DNA of 64,000 nucleotides. Source: Gamarada debralockiae (lineage: Eukaryota > Ascomycota > Leotiomycetes > Helotiales > Hyphodiscaceae). The notes under the pieces are model-generated. The model saw only the letters and a list, made by a program, of their open reading frames with translations, had not been told where the DNA came from and searched no databases. The translations under genes were made by a program, and so were the position numbers. Below are positions 11,417-22,489 of the stretch, in pieces; positions within the stretch are counted from its first letter, which is position 1; the number at the start of each line of letters is the position of its first letter. Location: NCBI GenBank assembly GCA_002803225.1, contig NXFV01001816.1:1-64000 (forward strand), written 5' to 3'.

Positions 11417-13023
11417 TCAAATAATGCAAGTACTTGACTTTTCCACGTCCTCGAACCATCCGGGACTACAGATATCTCCACCTCCAGGGAATCCTATGCC
11501 AACCCTTTCAAATTGCGGTTCACTATAATTACTACCTGTCTCTTCCAATACCAGAACATTGCAGAGCTGGCGGTGCGGATGTTGCATCGCCACTATATGC
11601 TTGATCAAAGTTGACCTAACCAACACTTTCTTCGTTGTCTCGGATATGGTCCTGACCGCCTGGATCTGCATATCTTTCATACCCAGCAGACCAGGGTCAA
11701 CCCGAGGATCCATCCTCTTCAACTGAGCAGTAATTGTGATGGATCCAGATGCCAACTGACCCTTGAGATCCAGACCCTCTGCTGTTGTTTTGGCCAGAAT
11801 CTGCGATGCCATAAGTTCAGACGGGGAGATTCCTTCAGGGAACGTCCTGTAGGGAATTGTGACGGGTCCATCATATGCGGCCCATGACCATGAAGGGCCA
11901 CTGGTCTGCTACTTGCTTCTTAACATCCCAACATTAAAATGACTCTTCCATAGTCCGGCTACGTACTTCTCTTTCGTTCGACTTTCCATCACACTGGCTA
12001 GGCCCGAGAGTGCGGGTAGCTTGTCGCCCGGATTGGTCAAGCTGCATCGAGTGTAGTGTTTTAGCATCTCGCACCAGTCCCATGCGACCCTGTTGGCCCA
12101 CAGAAGATCACTTGATAATGAATAATCAAGTTTGAATCTACCATTCCATACCGCCAGTTGCACTACATAAGCTTCTGGCAGCACTCCGTCTTGGGTGAAT
12201 CGTTTTTCTCGACATTCTACAAGAGCTGGTCCACATCATAACGTATATTCTCAGGTGACAGAAGCCTTTCCTGAGTGACCTAAGCTCGGTGTTGAAGGGG
12301 CTGCTAGAGAGATCTTCTAACCATTTAAGCCTCTCTCAGAAGAACTTGTCTAGTTTTTCCCTTACTCATTGTGTATCTTACTCGAACGAGGGTGTCAGGT
12401 GAGATCTATGCTCTTGTTGGTTGCTATGGTGATGGTTTATTTACATGTCTGTTGGATTCTGGCAACCCCACGATTCTCCCTCCTTAGATATCAATACATT
12501 CATGATTTTACCTCAATTGATCGTCTGATTTGACAGGGGGCGTCAGCAGGACGGGGTTGGAAGCAACCCCTGCTGCTGTCGTTGGCTGCTGTAGCAGCAA
12601 TTGTCAGATACGACCGAGAATAACATGACATTCGCCTATCACAGCAACTTCTCTTTCCCAATCTTCTGCATCGCCTTGAATGATGCATAACGAACCAATC
12701 CAGAGATACTGTACCCCCATCATTCGTGTGATAGCGATTGCATCTAGGAATGTTTTTGGAAGAGAGGACATTGGAAGTTGACTGATATGTTGAGGTAAAG
12801 TCTCTTTGGTTGTTCGAATGAAGGGTTCCTTTCCCCAACAGTGACTCAATGCCATGTATCGTTCCTTTCGTTCCCAAGCTGTAACTTTGAGACATAGTTC
12901 TTGGATTCCAATTTTCCTAACATCAATCACCTGTGTGGGTAATTTGCCGAGTGGAGGTTGACAGCAGATTGAGCAGCGAAGCTTGGCATGCGATTTTGGA
13001 TTAGTCTCGTGATATAAACAAGG
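11417..13023 (-). pseudogene. Decayed HET-domain (heterokaryon incompatibility) gene
   Basis: The minus strand shows HET family text in order. Near 12850 is the YMALSHCWG motif, then YLWIGSLCIIQGD...DWEREVAVIGE. After a frame change comes TIAATAANDSSRGCF (about 12550-12600), then LLSPENIRYDVDQLL, then YTRCSLTNPGDKLPALSGLA (about 12000) and PSWSWAAYDGP (about 11880). A CSICC pair upstream at about 12960 belongs to the usual N-terminus. Several stops and frameshifts break it. TAG replaces the expected Trp in RAW-VTQE and in the DQLLW motif, and a TAG follows MLRSK near 11908. These are TGG or CAG to TAG changes compatible with RIP. The ancestral protein would have controlled allorecognition cell death; this copy is dead. 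Confidence 0.85.
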
Positions 13024-13139
13024 CTAACTTACAAATATTCTTTACCCGACTGTCTCAGGCTCCGCCAAGGTGGCCATCTCCACTATACTGTTTTCGGAAT
13101 TCCTGTGCACAACTACCTCACGCACCTCTTCTCTTCTTA

Positions 13140-13660
13140 AGATTTAACTCTCTTATTAAATTTAGTAGTACAAGAGGTATAGTAGTGCAAGAAGGATAGT
13201 CAAGTAGAAGAATATATCATATAGTAGAGACAGCTGCATAAAAGGAGTAGCCATATAAGAGGGATACTCTTACTAAGGGTAGATAGTTAGAAAAATGGGT
13301 AGCCATAGGAGGTAGTTATATAAGAGGTAATCATGCAAAAGAGGGAGTCGCGCAAGAGAAATAGTCTCGTTAGAGAAGTAGTTGTAGAGGCTTACATTAC
13401 AAGAGACTAGAATTACAAGTTAAAGGATAAGTTAAATTACAAGTTGGATTACAGATCAAATTTAAAAAGAGTTGGATTATAAGAGCTGTAAATCACAAGA
13501 GGCTCGAATTATTAGAAGGATAAGAATTAAACTATAAAATGCTCGAATTATAAGTAGTAAGAGTCTTGAATTACTAACTCGATTAAAATATGGGTTGAAC
13601 TATAGGAGAGAGTGTGTATGTGTATATGTGTGTGCGTAAGAGATAAATAATATTTATATA
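13140..13660. repeat. AT-rich degenerate tandem tract
   Basis: About 0.5 kb is strongly TA-rich. Imperfect reiterations of units such as TTGGATTACAAG, TTGAATTATAAG and AAGAGGTATAGTAG recur, ending in a TATATGTGTGTG stretch. No coding signal is seen. It could be a decayed minisatellite or a RIP-mutated repeat. Confidence 0.6.
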
Positions 13661-14574
13661 TATTAATTTGGTAGGCAGGGCGGCTTACCGCCTTGGTTGT
13701 TGACGGTGGGAATGGCCGGGCCTGAGACAATCGGATTCTTTACGGCATCAAAACACCAACGAACTTCGGCACAGTGCATGGTGCCTCACCCTTGCTGTGC
13801 CTTCTCCCAGCTAAACCTCAAGTAGAACAATCATTAAGCAGCCTTTCTTTATGAATTTCTCATCACAAGACCAGAGAATGCTTCGTCTTGCCAACACCAC
13901 TGTGATTCCTGAATTCAGGAGTTAAGTCGCGATATTCAGACTCGAGCGCTGGCATTCTGATATATTTATTCCTGCGATGGCTTTGCTTCAAATTTCAATC
14001 GCTCATACGGCGTAGCTATTGCGAGCGGTTCGTCTCAGTGATAGACGTTGAGAATTTCGCAAAGGTGGTGCTGGTCCTTTTAGATGACCCATGCCATTTT
14101 CCAATTCGTCTCAGTCTTTCAGTTCATCAAATCAGTACTCCTTAGTTTTCTTGCCTTCAACGCAGACAGTCAAAAATTTCCTCAAGACCCCAAAATTCTT
14201 TTCTAGTCAGCATCGGCCGTGGCACTTGCCAGCGATTTTGCCACCTTGGTTCTCGCTGCCCCGGAGCCACAATCTCCTTCAGAAGTACCTCCGATTGTCT
14301 ATGTCGCTGGACTAGCATTTGTTTTGACGAAACACAAACACTTGAATGTCCTCCGAAGTATGGATGCTAATGTCACTGTAGTTAAACGTCACAAGCCTTG
14401 GCTGATGTGTCCAGTAAGAACTATCCCTTCTTTAAAAAGACTTTCCTCACCTGAGTCTACCTCTATGCACTCTCTGTGTAGGCTTCCTGCCTGTCCGCTC
14501 ATTTTACTCGAAGATTCCCCACTCATGCCAGATACTAACTCGTATTTCACAGGCTGCTCTCTCAAGTATGTTAA
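13661..14574. other. Non-coding or decayed stretch
   Basis: Short frames at about 14091-14578 show no domain and no convincing splice chain. It lies between two repeat tracts. Confidence 0.4.
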
Positions 14575-14760
14575 ATGAATTGAGTAGTGGCCTCTACTTA
14601 ACTCGACTCAAAGGAAATTTTATAGTACTCAAACTCAATTCAACTCAAAATTACTCTAATTAACTCAGAGTAGTATTGAGTTTTCGAAATATTACTACTC
14701 ATACTCAACTCAACTCAAGTTTGAGTAACTTAACTACTACTTAAGTAGTTGAGTATTTTA
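14575..14760. repeat. TTGAGT/ACTCAA inverted-repeat block
   Basis: Within about 185 bp the hexamer ACTCAA and its complement TTGAGT, with one-base variants, recur more than a dozen times in both orientations. This includes stretches such as CAACTCAACTCAAG followed by TTTGAGTAAC, and a perfect 14 bp palindrome at 14736-14749 (ACTACTTAAGTAGT). The block could fold into alternative hairpins. It may be a MITE-like or satellite sequence. Confidence 0.7.
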
Positions 14761-15461
14761 TAAACACACTGGCTCTCTCAATATCTTCCTTGATATCAAC
14801 CGACGCCGCCTTCATCTGTAGCGTAGTGGATGCCGAGACGTCCTTCATTCGATGTTGTTGAAGCTGGTCAGAGTCCCGCTGCTCCCAACGTCTCCGGACT
14901 TCCAACGCCAGTCCTGTCATTTCTCGAAAGTGTCTATACCGCGGGGGTCTCCATTGTGACTAACAACGGATTTCTCGCCTCCACTATTCAGGGCTCTACC
15001 GGCTCGGCTTCCATGATTAAGACAACTACGAGCGCGTCGATGTCGGCGAAGTCTGCTGGATCCACCATCCTCGTCAAAAGCTGGCGCAGCACCAGCTGGC
15101 TCTGCTCTTGGTGTGGAGTGGGCGAGTTGAGGCAGCAATTTCTTTTCTATATCCGTGATTTGTGGTCAACGAGGTGATTTGCCCCTCACGTACGGCATCA
15201 CGTGTCAAACCAATATGTCGCCCTCTGATTGGTCTGAACACTACTCTATCGGCCCGCTATCGGGTAAAGTCAGCATCTCTTCGGACTTTCGGGCTTCTTT
15301 CTTACCGCGCAAATCTAGACAGCAAATTTGAGAGTACAGAGAGATTGATCAATACACAGCGGCACCAGTGGAGCTACTGCCTTTAGCATCGTTCTCATGC
15401 TGATTGGTTGATCGTTACATCCAAGTCGAACGTGGTAACGGGCTGAAGACGCGACACGGCT
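14761..15461. other. Interval with a possible Ser/Ala-rich relic
   Basis: Between about 14830 and 15130 two frames show low-complexity Ser/Thr/Ala text ending in GSALGVEWAS and a stop. This resembles the C-terminus of fungal secreted or GPI-anchored proteins, but the frame changes midway, so it is likely a relic. Confidence 0.35.
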
Positions 15462-17815
15462 ATGAGTTATCGAGGTGGTCCTTCCGAACGCCCAATAGCC
15501 CCTCTGCAGCCTTCACAAACAGATGTACCTACGTCATCGAACTCACAGCAAGCGAGGGAAACGCCTCACAGGCCTAAACGAGTAGCTTGCAAGGAGTGTC
15601 GACAAGCCAAAGTCAGTGACTTGCCTCACGTGATAAGGCGTGAAAACAGGATGACTGATCTGAACTCTTCTTCCATAGTTACGATGTGATGGCTCAGCCA
15701 CTGGGACTGGGAATCCATGTGCAAGATGTCATAGACTATCACTGGCTTGCCAGATAGACACAAATTACAAGCGAGTCAGCAAACGGGTGTCAGTTCTTCC
15801 CTACCAGAATTACGTGGACTTTCGACTAATATCTTGTCCTAGGAAAATCAATGAACTAGCGGAGGAAGTAGAGAGGCTGCGTTCTGCTGTGGATCGACGT
15901 GGAACAGATACCTCAAACACCTTTGCACCCGGGGGATCATCTGGGCCCCCGTCCAGCCGCCTCGATGGCACTCTTCAACAGGCTCCCAACTTTCACTCAC
16001 AACCAGCACTCTTTCCACAGCAACCAAATGCATCGTCTCAAGGTCAGCCACCTTTTACCCAACTCGTTCCAAGTACACCCGCATCGTTTTCTGCATCTTC
16101 TCCGGCAACCCAATCCCGATCTCTTGAGCACATCGACCTCGACAAAGATCGAATAAATGACTTGTTCCGACTGTAAGTGGACATTCATGCCGCTTCCATC
16201 CTTCCCAATTAATCTAATTTGTACAGGTTTTTCAAACACTATCATCCTTTCTTCGACATTCTTGATACGGCTATCTTACCAGACGAGTATTACTCTCGAT
16301 CGCCTCTGCTCTTCTGGTCAATTATTGCCATCGCTGCACGGCAGTATCAACATGATGCCACATTGTTCTCCCAATTGACTCCATGTGTCAAACGAATGAT
16401 GTGGAGCTCAATCTCGGTGCTCCCACATACTCGATTCATAGTTCAAGCGATTCTTTTGCTTTCGGTATGGTCTTTCCCTACCAATTCAATGTCAACAGAT
16501 CCCTCCTTCGTACTGGTGTCAATTGCCAAAAGTGCTGCGATGCAGCTTGGTCTTCATAGACCAGAAATCATCCAGGATTTCCTAAGGGTAAAGACTCAAC
16601 TGAGTTCAGAGGAATTCCAAGATGCTGTCAAGACCTGGGTAGGGGTTTTCATTGCGTCACAAGGGTTGGTCTCGACTCCGAATTGCGGGCTCATATCTTC
16701 TTACTCTCAATAGTGTAACGGCAGGTATTGGGCAGTCGACATTAATCCACGCTGATTGGGTAATTGAGGCAGCGTGCGAGACGGACTCTAAATATGCCAT
16801 ACCACAAAATCTACGACATCACCTTCTCATTTCGAAATTCATTACACGAATCAACTGCCTAATGGCAGAGGACAAACGATCGGAGACAGGATATCCTTTA
16901 GACCGCGATATCTGCGTTTTGATGAACGTATTAGAACAGGACTTCATCGATCTAGAAGTGCACCTTGGACAAAAGCTCTCCGGTATAATACGAGAACGAC
17001 ATGTTGCTTGCATTAAGTGGACTGACTAAAGCACAGAGATCCATCAAATACTATTGTTAACGGCTTCTTTGCAACTAAGAACCTACTACTTCTTTGTTTC
17101 AATAAATGACGACGTCCGAAGAGAAGGACTCCTTAAAGCTTACACTACATCTTTGGCGCTAATATCGAAAGCGGCCGAGGCAGACGGAAAATATGATTTC
17201 ATCAAATACGCTCCAAAAGCTTACAGCCAATTCCTCGTCATTGCGGCTGTCCTTGTAATGAAGATCATCCATTCCAATTACTCCAAATACATCGATACCG
17301 AAGGCGGCAAACGATCTTTCGACACTCTTCTTTTGATGTTCCGAAAAGCAAGTATCGAAAACGATGATCTTCAGGGGCGAATCGGCAAAATCTTGACGCA
17401 GCTTTGGAGTTTCCATCAGTCTTGCGCTGCAAAGAGTATGCAAGAACCCAAGTTGAATCTCAAGACAAGATTTGGGGCAAGTCTGCTACATGATTCGCTG
17501 TGGACATGGCGGGAAGAGTTTGGTGGACAAAGAGATGCCGTCCGAGCAGCTGTTCCGCACGCTTCTAACCAGGAGTATTCAGAAGGTTCTGAACGTCTGT
17601 CAACAGTCATCAACAGCGTCGGCGATACAGGCCCAGGGAGTGTGGATTCTCAGATGCTTCCACAAGAGAACTTCAATCCAGCCATTCCGACCCTCGAAGA
17701 AACGAATTTCAATTTCGACGTGCAAGATATGGATTGGCTCTGGGGTGTGGGCTTTCCTTCATTTCTACCGATGGACTTCAATTCATATGAGCCTCTGCGG
17801 CCTGGATTTCAATGA
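15462..17815 (+). CDS. Zn2Cys6 transcription factor, WAR1/LEU3-like
   Basis: Six exons join in frame: 15462-15611, 15679-15788, 15843-16172, 16227-16655, 16714-16982 and 17037-17815, giving 688 aa. The zinc cluster starts in exon 1 (ACKECRQAK) and continues in exon 2 (LRCDG...CARCHRLSLAC). It is followed by a basic linker and a short leucine-rich coiled coil (INELAEEVERLRSAV), then the fungal regulatory middle domain (FFKHYHPFFDILD; SIAKSAAMQLGLHRPE; KTW). The C-terminus contains an acidic/aromatic region (DVQDMDWLWGV), a plausible activation patch. Donors GTCAGT, GTAAGT, GTCACA and GTATAA were used; the GTCACA donor of intron 4 is the weakest choice. It is a nuclear regulator. The next gene downstream on the same strand is a cis-aconitate-decarboxylase-like enzyme, a likely target. 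Confidence 0.9.
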
Positions 17816-18318
17816 ACCAGATCCTCGCGCTGTAGCCACACTCTCTAGGCCGCCTCAACAGAGGTACCAACTGGAAGCTTTCGGAGTGTGTGATAGTTAG
17901 AAGGTTACCTGGGGCATCTGAGCTTTGCTCGCAATTTAAGCCCTATCGGAAAAATTCCGAGAGCGGATGCATCCGTCCGCACCAGTACGCAGTCACTGAC
18001 ATCCAATCATTCATCGGTGCGCAATCGGTGCCGCTGACTTCTTGCGCAAAATCTTCCCGGCAAAAAGGCACGAAAATATTTTCGGCGTCGTTTCTAAACT
18101 CCGCCGGCGGTGACGCAAGTGATTCAGAATTGGCTTTGAAGTAGTTTGCGAAGGTGGTATTTTGAGGCAGAAGGTCGCTACCGGTACTGGGCTCTTCGAA
18201 ATATAATACCACGGAATATCTGCTCCCAATGCCGCCATTCAAGTAGCAGGCATCTTACAAAAATCAATTGCATCTTAAATATAATTCACAATTCAATTCC
18301 AAGAGCTGTCTCTGAACC
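17816..18318. promoter_or_regulatory. Promoter region of the MmgE/PrpD gene
   Basis: About 500 bp separate the regulator's stop from the enzyme's start. No coding signal is seen. It presumably holds the enzyme's promoter. Confidence 0.45.
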
Positions 18319-19881
18319 ATGGCATCGACTTCCAGTCAACCAATGGACCCCTCAGGACCCACAGGGAAACTCTGCGTCTGGATTGACTCTCTTTCCATGT
18401 CATCCATACCCGAATCAACCAAAACTCGTGCGAAATATCTCCTCCTCGATGGAGTGGCATGTGCTCTCGTCGGTGCTCATCTTCCTTGGTCTGAGAAAGC
18501 CACCAACGTGATGCTCAACATGGAACCCGCTGGAGATTGTGCCGTCTTTGGCTGGGACAAAGTGAGTTCAGACTTCAATATCCAACCCCATTTTTTCTTG
18601 AACAGGTCCAAAAACGACAGGATGAAATTCTAATGTGCGACCCAGAAACTTTCCCCTTTGTCAGCTGCCCTCATAAACAGCACATTCATCCAAGGCTTCG
18701 AGCTTGACGACTGGCATTCAGAAGCTCCCCTCCACTCAAACTCAATCCTTATCCCCTCGCTCTTCGCCGCCATCCCCGCCCTCACCAAATCATCCACTAC
18801 CCAAACATCCAGCCCAACCACGGCCACCGTATCAGGAGCTTCCTTCCTCCTCGCCTACCTAACAGGCCTCGAGGTTGGCCCCCGCGTCGGCAACGCCCTG
18901 CACGGCGCCGACATCCTAACGCGCGGCTGGCACTCCGGCGCCGTCTTCGGGCCCTCCGCATCCGCTTCTGCTGTCTCAAAACTCTTCTCTCTAAACGCAG
19001 CGCAAATCGAAGACGCGCTCGGCATAGCCTGCACCCAAGCCTGTGGGCTCATGAGCGCGCAGTTCGAAAGCGACGTTAAGAGGATGCAGCATGGATTTGC
19101 TGCGCGGAATGGACTGTTTGCAGCGCTGCTTGCAAGAGGAGGATATGTGGGGATCAAGAAAGTTTATGAGCGGGAATATGGTGGATTTTTGGAGATGTTT
19201 TCAAAAGGCAATGGGCAGGAACCTCAATTCCTCATTGAAGAAGTTACCAAAAATCTTGGGGGCGATTGGAAAACGAATAAAGTGCGCGTGAAGCCGTATG
19301 CAGCGATGGCGGCTACGCATGGCGTTATTGATTGTGTGCGGAAACTGCAGGAGTATTATGAGGAGGAGATGAAGGATTTGGAGGGTATTGAGAAAGTCAC
19401 GTTGACGATGGGGGAAGTGGCGTTTCATCATGGCGGTTTTGATATCAGTCCTCCGATCACGAGTGTTGGCGCGCAGATGAGTGCGAAGTATGTTGCTGCT
19501 ACGCAGATGGTGGATCGAGAGGTGATGCCCAGCGAGTTTAGGCACGATATGCTTAAACGAGATGAGGTTTGGAGGTTGGTGGAGAAGATTACTTGTGTAC
19601 AGAGTAGTGGGAAAGGTGAGGAGCATAAGTGGAAGACGATTGCTGAGGTGAGGTGGAAGGATGGGACAACGGCGAAGGTGGAGGTTATGGCGGCTAGAGG
19701 TATAAAGCCAGAGTTGAGTAATAAGGAGATTGTGGAGAAGTGGGGGGCTATTACGAGGGATGTTATTGATGATGAGAGAAAGGCGAAGATTGAGAAGGCT
19801 TGTTTGGAGATTGAGAAGTTGGATGATGTGATGGAGCTGGGGGAGTTATTGGCGGCTATTACGAAGAATCCGATTGCTTAG
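18319..19881 (+). CDS. MmgE/PrpD-family enzyme, cis-aconitate decarboxylase-like
   Basis: Two exons, 18319-18561 and 18646-19881, give 492 aa; the 84 nt intron runs from GTGAGT to CCCAG. The protein is collinear with fungal cis-aconitate decarboxylase (CadA type, about 490 aa). It has RAKYLLLDGVACA near the start and the active-site segment FELDDWHSEAPLHS at residues 99-112 (Asp102, His105 and His111 in the expected places). It also has ALGIACTQACGLMSAQ, HGFAARNG and YGGFLEMF.KGNG. Known relatives decarboxylate cis-aconitate to itaconate or dehydrate 2-methylcitrate. The strong motif agreement favours the decarboxylase branch, but the substrate is inferred. A Zn2Cys6 regulator lies directly upstream, as in known itaconate clusters. 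No dedicated organic-acid transporter was found in this window. A peroxisomal or mitochondrial signal is not evident. Confidence 0.9.
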
Positions 19882-20214
19882 GGTACCATTGCAAAAGGTG
19901 ATAGAACTGGAAGGAGTCTTAGTATAGACATTGGTACTGAATTGGCCTAATTATGCATGTCTCTTCAGTCCTCCAACTACAACTCTGCACGGAAGTCGAC
20001 AGCCAACTCAACCTTGGGCCTTAGCAAGAAATTCGGCGGAAGGGCCGTGTCGCAGGCGAACCACGCCCCCGAGAAACGTAGTCATCCGGTGTTCATGGGG
20101 CCAATATTTGACCTATAGGGCAGATCTCATTCAATTGCTTAATTCAATCGTTCTACTTCTAGTCTTGTTGCCCACGTGACATTGCGCGAAATAATATAGG
20201 CTTTTTATCTATAA
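19882..20214. other. Intergenic region
   Basis: No supported gene lies between the PrpD-family stop and the left TA flank of the inverted-repeat unit. Confidence 0.5.
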
Positions 20215-20216
20215 TA

Positions 20217-20256
20217 ACGTCCATCCTTGTGTAGCGGAAAACCCTACGTGCCGGAA
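20217..20256 (+). repeat. Left terminal inverted repeat
   Basis: It starts ACGTCCATCC and ends GTGCCGGAA, containing the invariant core GCGGAAAACCCTACG. It pairs with 23422-23461 and is preceded by TA. Confidence 0.85.
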
Positions 20257-20995
20257 AAAATGATAGGTACTTTGACTTTAAGCATGGTAAAATCTGTATA
20301 CACCTTAATTTATCCTATATTTTCTTATAAGTTATATTTCGTAGTCACTCCTAGACACCCTGAACCCCTCCCACTAGAAAATCATGTTCGTATTATCGCC
20401 CTCATGCTTGATTTGTAAAGGGTCTCCTTTTATAGTATAATAGACTTCCTCTACTATAACTCTACCACCCAGCTTATACTATCCCTAATACTTATAAAGG
20501 GGTCTTATCTGAGCTCTAAGGCCTCACTACTATAGGAGAAATCATCATTAGCCTTATGGCTGCTGTGCACGCAAATTCATACACAGTCGCCACGCCGATC
20601 GGTACCTCCAACCGCACGTCCCGATAGCAGCACGTGATCGCGGATGGCCCTGTGGCTGTGCAGAATCTTGGCAAACGTGCCGGCCTCAGCCCCGCAGCCT
20701 TGCAATCCAACTCATCCTTTGGCCATGCCTCTGGTCACCAACTCATCTCTAGAGAATTCGCCACCTCACAACCCTATAACAGGAGCGGGTCGGTCGTCCT
20801 CCTTGCTAGCGTGGTCGAGGCGTTCATCTGCCCCTAACAAGATTCAAGTGGCAAATCTTCAACAACCCAAGACAGCGCTGCAGCAGGTTAGTGAGCGCTC
20901 CATCCCCCGGTGGGGTCCGTGGCAATAAAGATAACGACTAACTTGAGTGAGCTAGAATACTAGACGAATGCGAACATAGTTCGAGATATCACGTT

Positions 20996-22489
20996 ATGCG
21001 TCTCATTCGCACCACGACTCTCCTTATGAAGGAATTTAATGGGGACAAAATCCCGCCCTATGCGATACTCTCCCATACCTGGGAAGAAAGCGAGGTTTCC
21101 TTCCAAGATATGGAAGGCTGCGATGCCAACAGGAAGGCTGGATACCGTAAAATCAAGGATTGCTGCAGAACAGCAGCAGCGGATGGATTCGAATATGTTT
21201 GGGTGGACACCTGCTGCATAGACAAGACAAGTAGCTCAGAGCTCTCAGAAGCTATCAACTCTATGTACCGTTGGTACCAAGAAGCTGAAGTTTGCTATGC
21301 ATACTTGTCAGACGTGTCCAGTGGCGGGGATCCTCGCGCTCCTGAGTCCGAATTCTCGAAAAGCAAGTGGTTTACTAGAGGCTGGACGCTTCAGGAATTG
21401 ATCGCACCTTCCACTGTACTATTTTATGGCAGTGACTGGAAAGAGATTGGCACGAAATCGGGCCTCCAAGATGTCATAACAAATGTCACTAGGATTCACG
21501 TTGCGGCATTCCTAGGCGATGACGACCTCGGAACCTTTAGTGTTGCTCAAAGAATGTCATGGGCTGCGAACCGGAAAACAACGAGAACAGAAGATCTGGC
21601 TTATTGCTTATTAGGCCTGTTTGACATTAGTATGCCAATGCTATATGGCGAAGGAGAGCGTGCATTCATCAGACTACAAGAAGAGATTATAAGGAGGTCT
21701 GATGACCCTACCATTTTTGCATGGAGATCAGATATTGAGTGGGACTTCAAGAGTGGCCTCCTGGCAAGATCTCCTTATTGTTTTCGTGATTCTGGAAGTA
21801 TAATCCGACCTTATGGTTCAAAAAGCACCTCTTTCACCTTAAGCAATAAAGGCGTGCATATTCAGCTCCGGTTATTGCAATTGGACGACCAGCCCGGGGG
21901 ATTTCTAGGCGTCTTGGACTGTCACGATACAGCCCACAGCGACCATCTGCTCGGCATTTTCCTGCAGGGAGATGAGACAAACGAATATGGATATAGAGCT
22001 AGCTGCAATGTACTCGGAGCGATAACCAACTCAGAAGCAAGCGCCCTTGAAACGAAAGCAATCTATATCAAGCAGTGGCCTCCTGTGGACTTTAAGAGAT
22101 TATACAGACATTACAACCATTATTGCATTAGAGCGGCAAATACTCAAGACCATTATCCGCCCGGATTTATCCAATCGGATGGAACGATCAATCAAGAAGC
22201 GGGGCCTCATAAGAACACGATGGGTGCGGTGAAAGTCGCAGTTAATGGGGAGACCCAGGTAGTTGTTCTGATGATAGCCGATGGCGTCCTTTCTGCTAGC
22301 ATTGTAATAAACTTCCAAGGTGAGAGTCTAGAGGAGATTGTTCATTCGTGGGATGCTAAGAAAGGAGTTTGGATAAATAAGCCTGGTCGAATTGTACAGG
22401 AAATCTCTCAAGGGCGTCCTGTATGTATTGAGATGAGAAAAAGAATTGTGTTTGGGAAGCGAACGCTTACAATAGATATATCTACATAA
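20996..22489 (+). CDS. HET-domain protein (HET-E/DUF8212 type), intact
   Basis: A single uninterrupted exon encodes 497 aa. The N-terminus is the standard MRLIRTTTL start, followed by the HET domain: PPYAILSHTWEESEVSFQDM, then GFEYVWVDTCCIDKTSS.ELSEAINSMYRWYQ, and CYAYLSDV. Next comes WFTRGWTLQELIAPSTVLFY. The segment following (AYCLLGLFDISMPMLYGEGERAF.RLQEEIIR and DPTIFAW) is the usual DUF8212 region. No NACHT or WD-repeat module follows, so it is the short architecture. HET proteins trigger cell death on contact between incompatible strains. It is the only undamaged one of three HET loci in the window, and it lies between inverted repeats at 20217-20256 and 23422-23461, implying that it moved with them. 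Introns are absent. Confidence 0.92.
   Translation: MRLIRTTTLLMKEFNGDKIPPYAILSHTWEESEVSFQDMEGCDANRKAGYRKIKDCCRTAAADGFEYVWVDTCCIDKTSSSELSEAINSMYRWYQEAEVCYAYLSDVSSGGDPRAPESEFSKSKWFTRGWTLQELIAPSTVLFYGSDWKEIGTKSGLQDVITNVTRIHVAAFLGDDDLGTFSVAQRMSWAANRKTTRTEDLAYCLLGLFDISMPMLYGEGERAFIRLQEEIIRRSDDPTIFAWRSDIEWDFKSGLLARSPYCFRDSGSIIRPYGSKSTSFTLSNKGVHIQLRLLQLDDQPGGFLGVLDCHDTAHSDHLLGIFLQGDETNEYGYRASCNVLGAITNSEASALETKAIYIKQWPPVDFKRLYRHYNHYCIRAANTQDHYPPGFIQSDGTINQEAGPHKNTMGAVKVAVNGETQVVVLMIADGVLSASIVINFQGESLEEIVHSWDAKKGVWINKPGRIVQEISQGRPVCIEMRKRIVFGKRTLTIDIST

Noticed and set aside
17943..18242. 99-codon minus frame in the regulator/PrpD intergenic region
   Set aside because: No recognisable motif and no splice extension; likely chance.
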